A stretch of DNA of 64,000 nt from Hungatella effluvii (GTDB lineage Bacteria > Bacillota > Clostridia > Lachnospirales > Lachnospiraceae). The notes below the pieces were generated by a model. That model saw only the letters and a program-made list of their open reading frames with translations, made no database searches and was not told the DNA's origin. Position numbers and translations under genes: made by a program. This document shows, piece by piece, positions 26,555 through 36,147 of this stretch. The stretch is from contig NZ_QJKD01000007.1 of the NCBI RefSeq assembly GCF_003201875.1, forward strand, positions 196,992 to 260,991, given 5' to 3'. The number at the start of each line of letters is the position of its first letter. Positions within the stretch are counted from its first letter, which is position 1.

Positions 26555-27520
26555 ATGGAAAACAATTTAAACGAGCAAACAACAAATGAGAAAATATCGG
26601 TCATTGTACCTGTATATAATGTTGAAGCGTTCTTAGAGAGATGCATAGAGAGCTTAATTAAACAGACTTATAGAAATATAGAAATTATTTTGGTTGATGA
26701 TGGTTCTACAGATGGTAGCGGAGAAATCTGCCAAAAATATGCGTTGAGATATGAAAATGTATTCTACTATTTCAAAGAAAATGGTGGCTTGTCTGATGCG
26801 AGAAATTACGGAATAGTTCAAGCAACAGGACAGTATCTTGCTTTTGTTGATAGTGACGATTATGTTGACACACATATGTATCAATGTTTGCAGGCGGATA
26901 TTGAGAAGTATAATGCAGACATTTCCACATGTGCTTTTCAAGAATTTACCGATGAGCCATTTGGGGATGATATAGGAATTGCTTCAAATGTTGAAGTTTT
27001 AAATAAAGAAGATGGAATTCGCTATTTGCTATTATCTGACAAATATTGTAATTACGCATGGAATAAGCTATATAAGAAAGATCTATTTGAAAAGATTAAA
27101 TACCCAATAGGAATGAAAATGGAGGATTTGGGAACAACCTATCTGTTGTTTAATAAATGTAATGTAATTACATATAGGCCATTTAAGGCGTACTACTATT
27201 TCCAAAGGGAAAACAGCATAATTCACCGTGCTGATATACAGTTTTATATTGATAAGCTAAAGCTTAGCATGGAGCGATTCTATTTTATTAAAAAGATTTA
27301 TCCTAGTATGATAGAAAACTATAATTTTATTCTTCGTACTATTTTTATAGATTATAAGTATCTTTGTGAGAATAGAGAAACCATGCTTAAAATCAAAAAA
27401 CTAATAGATAATGATGTCCCAATTGAAATGACAAAAGGGTTATCAAAATTGCAAAGAATTAAATTTCTGATGTTAAAATATATACCACACTGTTATAGGC
27501 GGTTATTTGGAGTAGTTTAG
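26555..27520 (+). CDS. GT2-family glycosyltransferase
   Basis: A 321-residue GT-A enzyme with SVIVPVYNVEAFLERCIESL, the VDDGSTDGSGEICQKYA block and VDSDDYV as the metal site. It begins one base after the polymerase stop. Its first 110 residues closely resemble those of the 24333 gene, but the C-terminal acceptor-side half differs, including KMEDLGTTY as the ED motif, so it should recognise a different acceptor. The last 40 residues are basic and could contact the membrane. Confidence 0.9.
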   Translation: MENNLNEQTTNEKISVIVPVYNVEAFLERCIESLIKQTYRNIEIILVDDGSTDGSGEICQKYALRYENVFYYFKENGGLSDARNYGIVQATGQYLAFVDSDDYVDTHMYQCLQADIEKYNADISTCAFQEFTDEPFGDDIGIASNVEVLNKEDGIRYLLLSDKYCNYAWNKLYKKDLFEKIKYPIGMKMEDLGTTYLLFNKCNVITYRPFKAYYYFQRENSIIHRADIQFYIDKLKLSMERFYFIKKIYPSMIENYNFILRTIFIDYKYLCENRETMLKIKKLIDNDVPIEMTKGLSKLQRIKFLMLKYIPHCYRRLFGVV

Positions 27521-27524
27521 CACA

Positions 27525-28589
27525 ATGAAGGATTATATCAAGCAATTAGTTAAAATTAAACAGACCAGGATACATGATTTAGTTGAAAGCTTTTTTTGCA
27601 AAGACGTGGTGAAGTTTGCAAAGAGTGAGAAGTATGCGTTTGTCTTTTTTGCGGCAGATTACAATAATCTTGGAGATATAGCTATAACTACTGCGCAGGT
27701 TCGCTTTTTGCAGCAAATCTTTCCTACTTATAAAATAGTATGTGTCAAGCCTTCAGATACAATTAGATACTGTAAAAGTATAAAGAAGCTTTCAACTAAT
27801 AATGTACTTGTGACCATTATCGGTGGCGGTAATAATGGATCATTATATGAATTTTTAGAAAGACCGAGAAGGTTCATCTTGAATGAACTAAAAGGATATA
27901 GGATAGTGTCGTTTCCACAGACAGTTTTTTATGGAACGAGTGAAAGAGATATTCCATATAAATATGCGTTTATTAAGGCTGCAAATAAATGTAGTCACTT
28001 AACTGTATTCGCAAGAGAAAGATATTCATTGAATAAGTACAGAGAACTGAAACTTGAAAAAGCAAAGGTAGATCTTGTTCCAGATATAGTCTTTTCCCTT
28101 GTCCCACCGAGATTAAATGATCATAGCGGAGATGGGATAGCATTAATGCTGAGAAATGATATAGAAAAAAATGTGGACGTGAAGCATCAAAAACAGATTA
28201 TAGATTATTTAACTCTGACAAAGGATGAAAAAATCGAAAAAATGGATACATGGGGAGATAGTACAAAACTTTTTGATGATAAAACACTTATGAATTATTT
28301 GGAGAAGCTTTCACATAAGAAAATTGCCATAACGGATAGATTACATGGTATGATTTTTTGTTTTATTACACATACGCCATGTATTGTAATTGATTCAACG
28401 AATCCTAAAATCCTGTCTACATATGAAACGTGGCTAAGGAAGCAAAACTTTATAAAGATTATTAATACGAACGCTTCTATCCAGGAATTTATTTCGGCAT
28501 ATGAAAGTTTGGCGAAAAATATCAAGCCGGATGCTCAAATGCAAGAATTTAACTATTTGCCACTGATAGAAGCCTGTAAGGGAGAATAA
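27525..28589 (+). CDS. Polysaccharide pyruvyl transferase family protein
   Basis: A 354-residue protein with the features of the WcaK/CsaB family: an N-terminal FFAADYNNLGDIAITTAQV, the glycine-rich IIGGGNNGSLYE near residue 100 and the C-terminal ITDRLHGMIFCFITHTPCI containing the conserved histidine. Members transfer a ketal pyruvate from phosphoenolpyruvate to a hexose and so add negative charge to the polymer; some relatives do other sugar modifications. The start follows the GT2 gene by four bases. Confidence 0.88.
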   Translation: MKDYIKQLVKIKQTRIHDLVESFFCKDVVKFAKSEKYAFVFFAADYNNLGDIAITTAQVRFLQQIFPTYKIVCVKPSDTIRYCKSIKKLSTNNVLVTIIGGGNNGSLYEFLERPRRFILNELKGYRIVSFPQTVFYGTSERDIPYKYAFIKAANKCSHLTVFARERYSLNKYRELKLEKAKVDLVPDIVFSLVPPRLNDHSGDGIALMLRNDIEKNVDVKHQKQIIDYLTLTKDEKIEKMDTWGDSTKLFDDKTLMNYLEKLSHKKIAITDRLHGMIFCFITHTPCIVIDSTNPKILSTYETWLRKQNFIKIINTNASIQEFISAYESLAKNIKPDAQMQEFNYLPLIEACKGE

Positions 28590-28590
28590 A

Positions 28591-29694
28591 ATGGAGCAGA
28601 TAAAAAGATTTTTTGAATGCTTAATACCAGTAACGGTGTGTAATCTAAAATGTAGTTATTGCTATGTTATTCAACGTGATTATAGAAATATGAAACTAGC
28701 AACTATGAAGTATTCACCAGAACAGATTGCACAAGGGCTTACCAAGGAGCGACTTGGTGGAGTATGCTACTTCTCTATATGTGGCGCAGGTGAAACTCTA
28801 GCACAACCGGAAACGTTTCAAATAGCGAAATTATTGCTTCGGGAAGGGCATATTGTAAACATTACTACAAATGGAACTCTTACAAATAGATTCCATGAAA
28901 TCGTCAATATAGACGAATGTGATAGAAAAAGACTACACTTTTCATTTTCATTACACTATTTGGAGTTGCAGCGTCTGCACTTGTTAGATAGATTTTTTGA
29001 AAATATTAAGCTTGTACATGAATATGGATGTTCATACATGGTTCAGCTAAATTTGTGTGATGAATATATTCCATTTCTTGATGAGATAAAGCAGGTATGT
29101 TTAAAAAATGTAGGTGCATATCCACAAATTGCAGCAACTAGAAAAGAAGGCCCAGGGATTAGAAAGATTCAACTTCATACAGAACTGAGTGAGGATGAAT
29201 ATAGAAAAATCGGAAATTCTTTTGATTCTGAGTTGTTCAAATACACCATGGAGAATTTCAATGTTAAAAGAAAAGAATTTTGCTATGCAGGAGAGCGGTC
29301 AGGTACATTAAATCTTGGGACTGGGATACTAACGAAGTGCTATGCAGATCCTAAAGGAATCGATATTTTTGAAAATATAAGCAAACCCATTAAATTGAAT
29401 GTGATGGGGCATAATTGCGGCTGTGCATACTGCCTGAATTCTTCTCACTTCATGTCGCTAGGGGTAATAGATAATGACGATAAACGGACTTATGTATCAA
29501 TAAGAGATAGAAGTGATGCACAGTGGTTTAATGATACCTTAAAATCCGCTCTTAGTCAGAAATTATGGGATAGTAATGAGAAATATTCTAGCAAAAAAAT
29601 GATCATATCAAATTTGAAGCAAAAATTTAAAATGGCATTTTATAGGACACGCCATAAAGTAGTAATTTTAGTGAAGTGGGGTATAAGAAAATAA
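28591..29694 (+). CDS. Radical SAM protein with extra C-terminal cysteine cluster
   Basis: A 367-residue enzyme. C17, C21 and C24 form the CX3CX2C motif (CNLKCSYC) that binds the SAM-cleaving iron-sulphur cluster, followed by CGAGETL as the SAM-binding glycine motif. A second cysteine-rich region (about residues 235-290: FCYAGERSG, TKCYADPKG, HNCGCAYC) resembles a SPASM-like auxiliary cluster site. It has no signal peptide. GGGAG precedes its ATG and it is embedded between the pyruvyl transferase and the flippase. Enzymes of this kind modify peptides or sugars; in this setting a sugar or lipid-linked intermediate is the likely substrate, but that is inference. Confidence 0.88.
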   Translation: MEQIKRFFECLIPVTVCNLKCSYCYVIQRDYRNMKLATMKYSPEQIAQGLTKERLGGVCYFSICGAGETLAQPETFQIAKLLLREGHIVNITTNGTLTNRFHEIVNIDECDRKRLHFSFSLHYLELQRLHLLDRFFENIKLVHEYGCSYMVQLNLCDEYIPFLDEIKQVCLKNVGAYPQIAATRKEGPGIRKIQLHTELSEDEYRKIGNSFDSELFKYTMENFNVKRKEFCYAGERSGTLNLGTGILTKCYADPKGIDIFENISKPIKLNVMGHNCGCAYCLNSSHFMSLGVIDNDDKRTYVSIRDRSDAQWFNDTLKSALSQKLWDSNEKYSSKKMIISNLKQKFKMAFYRTRHKVVILVKWGIRK

Positions 29695-29698
29695 CATT

Positions 29699-31102
29699 AT
29701 GAGTAAGGCAAATGGATTGGTTAAGAATACTTTTATAATAAGTATTGGCAAAATCAGCACGCAGATCATTAGCTTTTTATTATTACCTTTGTATACTGCT
29801 AAAATCAGCACTGAAGATTATGGAAATGCTGATTTTATCATATCAATTGCTGCCTTTGTTGTTCCTTTTTTGACACTTTTATTAGAAGAGTCTATGTTCC
29901 GATTTCTGATAGACGCAAGGGATGATGGGGATAAAGAGAAAATTATTTCTCATACCTTTATTATATGTGCAGTAAATACGATGTTAATTTCAATAATATT
30001 TGGAATTATAATGTGCATTTCCCAATATAGTCTTGGTTTTTCAATTTGGATGTATTGTATTGCATCAGTATTTATTGCTCTTAGTAATGCACTTGCAAGG
30101 GGGAAGGGGGAGATTTTAACTTACTCAGTATCAAATTTTATAGCAAGTGTAATGACCATTGTTTTAAATCTAGTTTTTATTCTTGGCCTTCACTGGGGAT
30201 TTCGAGCATTGATTCTTTCGGGAGTAATCGCAAATACGTTAGCTGCTTTATTTGTGTATTTTAGGTCTGATATTTTAAGGTATTTGAAATTTAGTAATAT
30301 TGACTTGGGGTTAGTAAAAAAAATGCTGAAATATTCCATACCCCTAGTACCTAATACAATTAGTTGGGGAATTATTAATGTTTCGGATCGACTGGTATTA
30401 ATGGGGATACTTGGTGCAAGTATTAACGGCTTATATTCTGTTGCTTACAAATTTCCCAATTTAATAAATACGTTTTATGGTTTTTTTGTGATTGCATGGA
30501 AAGAAACATCAGCAAAGATGGCAAAAGATAACGACTTTAGTGAGATGAAAAAAATCACGGAGACGGTAAATCTGATGTTGTTCTCGGTTACAATTCTAAT
30601 GATTACAGGCATTAGATTTGTTTATCCACTATTTGTTAATAAGAATTATTGGGATGGTGTAATGGTCGTGCCACTATTATCGATAAGTGTATTCTATTCA
30701 TCATTAGCTGGCTACATTGGGGGAATTTTTACTGCATTTAAAGATACAAAAATTCTTGGAACAACATCATTCGTTGCTGCAATTATCAATTTGCTTATAG
30801 ATTTATGTTTAGTTAGACACTTTGGAATATTTGCTGCAGCAATTTCTACGCTAATTGCTTCAGTTTTTTTGTATTTTTACAGAGGATTACAGGTTCGAAA
30901 ATATACACATTTTTTGAGTATAAAAGATATCGTATATATTTTATGTTTTATATGCCTTACATGCATCTTCTATGTAAATAAATCATCAGTAAATATTATC
31001 ATTTTTGTGGTTTCAATTATGATATCTGTTTTACTTAATTATAGAATGGGATGTAAAATGGTTATTAAAACAAAAAATAAATTCTTAAAAAATCGCAGGT
31101 GA
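29699..31102 (+). CDS. Lipid-linked oligosaccharide flippase (Wzx type)
   Basis: A 467-residue protein with about fourteen hydrophobic segments and the MOP/polysaccharide-transport family start LVKNTFIISIGKISTQIISF with LLPLYTAKISTEDYG. It moves undecaprenyl-linked repeat units across the membrane, upstream of the polymerase. It is distinct in sequence from the second flippase in the minus-strand operon (37602-39044), one reason for thinking the island makes two glycans. The basic C-terminus is cytoplasmic. Confidence 0.9.
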   Translation: MSKANGLVKNTFIISIGKISTQIISFLLLPLYTAKISTEDYGNADFIISIAAFVVPFLTLLLEESMFRFLIDARDDGDKEKIISHTFIICAVNTMLISIIFGIIMCISQYSLGFSIWMYCIASVFIALSNALARGKGEILTYSVSNFIASVMTIVLNLVFILGLHWGFRALILSGVIANTLAALFVYFRSDILRYLKFSNIDLGLVKKMLKYSIPLVPNTISWGIINVSDRLVLMGILGASINGLYSVAYKFPNLINTFYGFFVIAWKETSAKMAKDNDFSEMKKITETVNLMLFSVTILMITGIRFVYPLFVNKNYWDGVMVVPLLSISVFYSSLAGYIGGIFTAFKDTKILGTTSFVAAIINLLIDLCLVRHFGIFAAAISTLIASVFLYFYRGLQVRKYTHFLSIKDIVYILCFICLTCIFYVNKSSVNIIIFVVSIMISVLLNYRMGCKMVIKTKNKFLKNRR

Positions 31103-31107
31103 ATTTA

Positions 31108-32052
31108 ATGGGAAATGGAAATAAATTTCAAAAGCATGCATACTTGGTAATGGCATATGACAATTTTAAACAATTGGAGAAATTGATAAAAACCTTGGAT
31201 GATGAGCGAAATGAAATATTTGTTCATATTGATAAGAAAACGAAGGTTTTTACAGAAACTGTTAAAAAAAAACTTATAGGCGGGGTGACTAAAGGAAGAA
31301 TAGAAATCTACAATGAGATTGCAGTGTATTGGAGCCATTACAGCATAGTGGATTGTGAACTTTTCTTGCTTGAAAAAGCAGTAAAAAAACATAAATTTGA
31401 GTATTATCACCTTCTGAGTGGCCAATGCTATCCGATAAAAAGTCAAGAATATATTCATGACTTTTTTAAACAGCACAAAGGTAAAGAGTTTGTGGATTAT
31501 CAGCAAAAGTTTTTTGAAAATCATTCGGATGTTATTTTAAAAAGAATAAAGTATTATCATCCATTCAGAAAATATTGTAGATTTTTCAAATATAAATGGA
31601 TGAATGATTTTTTTCGAGGGCTAAATTTAGCTTTCGTAACTTTTCAAGAGTTTGTTTGTGTAGACCACTGTAAAAAAAATGATCTGGACATTTGTTACGG
31701 GTCTCAATGGTTTAGCATAACTGACAAATTCGCCCAATACATATTAGAACGAAGAAATTATATAAAAGCAGATTTCAAGTATTCAAATGCCCCTGACGAA
31801 TTGTTTATGCAAACTATATTAAAGAGTTCTCCATTTCTCAAAAACTTATATAGAGAGACGAGCAATACATTCTATGGAAATATGAGATTGATTGATTTTC
31901 ATAGAGGGAATCCATATACATATAGAAGTACGGACATTGAGGAGATTAAGATATCTGAGTATCTATTTGTTAGAAAGGTAGATGAGAGAATTGAACCAGG
32001 CATATTAGAACTAATTGCTAAAGAATGCAATCTTGAATGGAGTGAATCATAA
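31108..32052 (+). CDS. GT14 (core-2/I-branching type) glycosyltransferase
   Basis: A 314-residue protein of the beta-1,6-N-acetylglucosaminyltransferase family: HAYLVMAYDNFKQLEKLI at the start, VHIDKKTK, YHLLSGQCYPIKSQEYIHDF and GSQWFSIT, and the family aspartate region APDELFMQTIL. The ATG at 31108 has AGGTG 6 bases upstream; the GTG at 31099 lacks a site. It could add a branch sugar such as GlcNAc or xylose. It is the last intact gene of the plus-strand operon before the scarred junction. Confidence 0.88.
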   Translation: MGNGNKFQKHAYLVMAYDNFKQLEKLIKTLDDERNEIFVHIDKKTKVFTETVKKKLIGGVTKGRIEIYNEIAVYWSHYSIVDCELFLLEKAVKKHKFEYYHLLSGQCYPIKSQEYIHDFFKQHKGKEFVDYQQKFFENHSDVILKRIKYYHPFRKYCRFFKYKWMNDFFRGLNLAFVTFQEFVCVDHCKKNDLDICYGSQWFSITDKFAQYILERRNYIKADFKYSNAPDELFMQTILKSSPFLKNLYRETSNTFYGNMRLIDFHRGNPYTYRSTDIEEIKISEYLFVRKVDERIEPGILELIAKECNLEWSES

Positions 32053-32064
32053 AGGAGATAAGTC

Positions 32065-32247
32065 ATGTTGTATAGAGTATTTCTCTCTACCAATATATAT
32101 GATGAGCGGCCTATTCGTTTGACAATTCTGCATTTTAGAAGATGCAAGAAATTGCTTCGCAAGGGGAACTTGTACCTGTCACATATTCTGTTGTGGATGG
32201 CGAGTTATTCTTCTCCCAGACGGATCCTCCAGTTTGCCATACACTGA
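32065..32247 (+). pseudogene. Truncated gene start at the end of the plus-strand operon
   Basis: A near-perfect ribosome site AAAGGAGATAAGTC stands directly before an ATG at 32065, 13 bases after the GT14 stop, as expected for another operon gene. The reading frame is only 60 codons, gives no family that I recognise, and from about 32160 overlaps IS66-derived sequence on the other strand. It looks like a gene cut off by the insertion remnant. Confidence 0.4.
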
Positions 32248-33088
32248 CGATTGACAGCAAGACCATAACGTGTGAATTCCTGTTCCAGCTGGTAAAGCGA
32301 AACGGCATTTACATACTTGCCATTCATAATGGCAGTACCAAGTGAGACTGAAACCAGACTGCCATGCAGTAATGGCCTGGGATGAGGTGCTTTTATCATG
32401 TGTCCGTCTTGCTGGAATATACGCCGATATGATGTTCACTCACTTCAACTTTTGCCGGAACAAAGCGATACTGTCTGCTGATCGCGTCTGGAAGCTGTTT
32501 CCAGCCGTTTTCTCCAAATTCGGCTATAAGTTCTTCCTCAGTAATGTAATGAGGGATCACATGTATGGTAAGCCTGGAAATATCCTTATCTTTTTTGCCT
32601 GCCTGCTTTTTTGACTTGGAAGGTTTGGTCTCAAGGTCATCCGGTTCAGCTGCTTCAAGATCGCAGACAGCTTCTGCTTCATTAAAGAAAACAATTTTTC
32701 CATCTACTTTCATGAAGTGGATCTGATAGCGGTCCTCCATCTTTTCAGATGATCTTCCAAAACGATCCTGTTTCCCGAGGATGAACTGTTCCATCATGAG
32801 CTGCATATTCTCATTAAGAGAATGCACTTCTTTTATCATCTGTTGTGTTTGTTCCTGCTGACTTAAGAGCAGCTGAATTTGCACTACTTCCTGTGGCCTG
32901 CCGGCAGACTTTACAGGTTCAGGTATGCAGCAGGCTTTTTTTCGAAGCCTCCTGATTTAGTAATAGGAGGTACTAAGTGTGATGCGATGTTCCTGGCACC
33001 AGATGCGATCAGAATTACCACTGGACCGGCATTCATTAATAATGGCCAGCCACTCGTCGTCTGTATGACGAAGATATTTGTTTTCCAT
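32160..33088 (-). mobile_element. Degraded IS66-family element
   Basis: On the minus strand, an IS66 first-gene product begins at 33088 (MENKYLRHTDDEWLAIINEC) and breaks at a stop near 32957. Downstream, the N-terminal part of the IS66 transposase is readable: a coiled-coil leader, LGKQDRFGRSSEKM near 32780, SKSKKQAGKKDKD, VEVSEHHIGVYSSKTD and, after a stop near 32397, the segment SLYQLEQEFTRYGLAVNRQC. The middle gene (tnpB) is missing and the catalytic C-terminal part of the transposase is absent. The element cannot move by itself. Confidence 0.85.
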
Positions 33089-33265
33089 GCAGATTCACTT
33101 CCTAAGCTGAAAATTGGGAGCGAATGTTGCACTGGATCATACCGATTTGAAGTAAATAGATCCGAATACAAAAGCTGTAATACAGAAGAGATATCACTCC
33201 TTGGAATGGTTATCTCATAACAATTAGGGGGATGGTAGCCGGTGGATTATACCGCGCTTACGAGA

Positions 33266-33510
33266 ATTTTATGTAGTTATATTAGAAGAACGCATAAAAT
33301 AACCGGTTATCATTACAAAACAATTTATTCCCATTTTTCCGCTCCAGCAAAACGGCATCGCAAAAACAGATTTACCTATTAATATATTTTGACGATCTAT
33401 TACGTCAAGTACTCCCGAGTTAACAATATAATGGTGTGCAACAATAATCAACATAGTAAGTATTCGTAGCAGTTCTATACCAGAATCTCGTTTTGTCCCC
33501 CGATTTATGG
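33266..33510 (-). pseudogene. Remnant of an acyltransferase-3 family gene
   Basis: Minus-strand translation gives DSGIELLRILTMLIIVAHHY, then KMGINCFVMITGYFMRSSNI, the N-terminal signature of acyltransferase-3 membrane proteins, with only about 80 codons left and no credible start. Such genes acetylate surface sugars. The following gene (DegT) starts at once downstream, so this is the truncated tail end of the junction. Confidence 0.75.
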
Positions 33511-33547
33511 TAACTCTATCTTACAATCTTCAGTTTCCTCTAGATCC

Positions 33548-34657
33548 TTATTTTTTACTACTCAAAATAATCTCACAAATTCTATCTACATCATCCAATG
33601 ACATATCTGCATACAATGGCAATGTAAGAACTCTCTTACTCAAATGAAGTGCGACAGGTGTATCATTTACATCATACTGTCCATGGAAACACTCAAAGCT
33701 ATTAGTGATAGGATAGAAATACTTTCTTGCGCCAATCCCCTGTTCTGCAAGTGCCTCAAAAACCTCATTACGACTTGAACCAAATTCCTTCTCATCAAAA
33801 ACTGCTGGAAAATAGGCATAGTTCGGAGTTACCCCATCTTGCACAGGATTAAGCTGAATTCCATCAGTGCCGTCCAGATGAGTACGATACCTTTCCACTA
33901 TTTTCTTGCGCTTCGCTATTTCTTCATCAACATGACGCAGATTACAAAGTCCCATAGCTGCACAGAATTCGTTCATCTTGGCATTTGCACCTACTGCTTC
34001 AACTCTCTCTGGTCCGTGAATACCAAAGTTCTTCAGATTGTACAATGCTTCTCCGAATTCCTTATCGTGGAAACATACTGCGCCGCCTTCAATACTATTA
34101 AACACCTTCGTTGCATGAAAACTAAAGCAGGAAACATCACCAAAATCACCAATGCCTTTCCCCTTATAGCGAACTCCAAAAGTATGTGCGGCATCATAGA
34201 TTACCTTCAAGCTGTACTTCTTTGCAATTCGTTCAATTTCCTCGATGTTACAGATATTTCCATATACATGAACAGAAACAATCGCACATGTCTTATCAGT
34301 AATTAGTTCCTCGATTTTTGTTACATCCATAGTAAAATCTACAGGATTGACATCACAAAATACCGGCGTCAGACCATTACGGACGATTGCATGGGTAGTA
34401 GATGCAAAAGTATATGGTGTCGTAATAACTTCTCCATGTAAATTAAGAGCCTGCATAGAAAGTTCCAGAGCCATATGTCCATTTGTTAATAAATCAATAT
34501 GTTCGACTCCAAGATACTCTTCCAATTTTTCCTGTAATCCTCTATGCTTGGGTCCCATATTTGTCAGCCAATGGCTGTCCCACATTTCCTTAATTTCTTC
34601 TATGTACTCTTCTATTGGAGGCATGGAAGAACGTGTTACTAAAATTTTGCTATCCAT
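33548..34657 (-). CDS. DegT/DnrJ/EryC1-family sugar aminotransferase
   Basis: A 369-residue PLP-dependent aminotransferase that makes amino sugars from keto-sugar nucleotides. Seen are ITTPYTFASTTHA, the conserved VIYDAAHTFG and the PLP lysine K184 in SFHATKVFN. The start at 34657 has GAAGGAG upstream; the ATG of the longer frame lies inside the previous gene. It overlaps nothing but begins 2 bases before the end of the ATP-grasp gene region, so it is coupled. It is the last gene of the minus-strand operon and follows the PLP, GNAT and ATP-grasp genes, suggesting that an amino sugar is formed and N-acylated. Confidence 0.93.
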   Translation of the reverse strand: MDSKILVTRSSMPPIEEYIEEIKEMWDSHWLTNMGPKHRGLQEKLEEYLGVEHIDLLTNGHMALELSMQALNLHGEVITTPYTFASTTHAIVRNGLTPVFCDVNPVDFTMDVTKIEELITDKTCAIVSVHVYGNICNIEEIERIAKKYSLKVIYDAAHTFGVRYKGKGIGDFGDVSCFSFHATKVFNSIEGGAVCFHDKEFGEALYNLKNFGIHGPERVEAVGANAKMNEFCAAMGLCNLRHVDEEIAKRKKIVERYRTHLDGTDGIQLNPVQDGVTPNYAYFPAVFDEKEFGSSRNEVFEALAEQGIGARKYFYPITNSFECFHGQYDVNDTPVALHLSKRVLTLPLYADMSLDDVDRICEIILSSKK

Positions 34658-34659
34658 TT

Positions 34660-36129
34660 TTAATTCTCCTTCAATTCTTTCCACATATAATAGGAATCTT
34701 TTGTCGCTTCTTCAATCACTTCATAGCCCATATACTTATAAAATGCAATTCCGTTAATATTAGACTTTCTCACTTCCAACTTGAAATTTCTCATTCCGTT
34801 TTCTAATGCCAGTTTTTCTGCCTTCTTCATCATTTCTTTTCCAACATGAAGACCACGGAAATTAGGATCCACTGACAAAAAGCTTAAATATGCTGTATAA
34901 GCATCTTTGTCATTCACATACATACCCAACAATCCCATTGGATTCTCGATGCCGTTTTTACAGGAAAGAATTGCTCCATGCGAACATATTTTTTGAGCGT
35001 AAGATTTAATATCAATTCCTCGTTCCAATAATGTAGGACTAAGAAATTTTTCAAAATACAGAAACTGTCTCTCTGCTTCATCCGCATCTAATATCTTACC
35101 AATATTCATCTGTGGCTCTATCTGTAAACGAACCATCTGAATATCTTTTTGTCCCATAATATTAACTCGCTCTGTTAATACACTTTTTTCCACAGATTCA
35201 TTATTCAGCCATTTCACGATAGCCAATGGCAGATTCACCCCTGCCATATGGCTAAACGGATAACCGCCACCAAATCGGGCATTCATTTCAAGAACATAAC
35301 ATTTATCTTCTACAACAAACACATCTACGTCCAAGTTAGCTCTATGGTGCATCACACAACTCAGTTTTTCACCCAATCGCTTTAATTCCGGTTTATCAAC
35401 CGTCACAGCACAATCTGTTTCACCTGAACGCATCGCATATTTCATTTTTGCAATTGTAGTAACATAGTTACAATTCAAATCGTCAATGACATCCAATCCA
35501 TATTCCTGTCCTTTTAGTTTTTCCTGAATCAAAATACTTTTTTCAATATCAACAGCCGACTCATATTTCAAATATGTATTTTGTATATTTCTCATAGTCT
35601 TCGCATAGAAAATGCGAAGCTCTTCTTCATTTTCTGCTTCAAATACAGCAATCGAGCCCATTCCCCAACGTGGCTTTACCATAACAGGGTAGGACACACA
35701 CCCATTGTGTAAACTGCTGATTGCATCATCTAAAGAAATAAATGTTACTGGAATATCAATTCCCTTCTCTTTTAAATAACAGAAAGTCTTCCACTTATCG
35801 TTGCAGATTTCGATTGTTTCATAATCAGACACAATAACCGTTGTTCCAATTTCTTCAAACCGCTCCTTGTTTTTTGCAAGAATCGGAAGATCAATATCAA
35901 ATAGAGAAATCACTGCGTCTATATGATTGCTTTTACAGTATTCAAGCAAAAAAGAAATATATTCCGAATCATAAATCAGTGGAGTAACTACCGATTTATC
36001 AGCTACAAGAAACGCTGGAGAAACTGATGAGCTATTAGCCACATGAACTTCTCCGCTATCCCCCAAAGTCTCCTTAAAATATTGAACCAAATAACTTCTT
36101 CTTCCTACCGATGTAAATAAAATATTCAT
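34660..36129 (-). CDS. ATP-grasp ligase fused to a GNAT acetyltransferase
   Basis: A 489-residue two-domain protein. Residues about 1-300 are an ATP-grasp ligase: an N-terminal ILFTSVGRRSYLVQYFKE (as in CarB-like carboxylate-amine ligases), VMVKPRWGMGSIAVFEAENE with the ATP-binding lysine, and EMNARFGGGYPFSHMAG with the metal-binding Glu-Asn pair. Residues about 400-489 are a GNAT domain with FLSVDPNFRGLHVGKEMM and GIAFYKYMGYEVIEE. It could attach an amino acid or small acid to an amine on a sugar. It is the third gene of a cassette with a PLP enzyme and a stand-alone GNAT. Confidence 0.88.
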   Translation of the reverse strand: MNILFTSVGRRSYLVQYFKETLGDSGEVHVANSSSVSPAFLVADKSVVTPLIYDSEYISFLLEYCKSNHIDAVISLFDIDLPILAKNKERFEEIGTTVIVSDYETIEICNDKWKTFCYLKEKGIDIPVTFISLDDAISSLHNGCVSYPVMVKPRWGMGSIAVFEAENEEELRIFYAKTMRNIQNTYLKYESAVDIEKSILIQEKLKGQEYGLDVIDDLNCNYVTTIAKMKYAMRSGETDCAVTVDKPELKRLGEKLSCVMHHRANLDVDVFVVEDKCYVLEMNARFGGGYPFSHMAGVNLPLAIVKWLNNESVEKSVLTERVNIMGQKDIQMVRLQIEPQMNIGKILDADEAERQFLYFEKFLSPTLLERGIDIKSYAQKICSHGAILSCKNGIENPMGLLGMYVNDKDAYTAYLSFLSVDPNFRGLHVGKEMMKKAEKLALENGMRNFKLEVRKSNINGIAFYKYMGYEVIEEATKDSYYMWKELKEN

Positions 36130-36147
36130 ATTACTTTTGTCTCCTTT

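Noticed and set aside
32142..32345. 67-codon plus-strand frame at the IS66 edge
   Set aside because: It runs antisense to recognisable IS66 transposase sequence and has no ribosome site.
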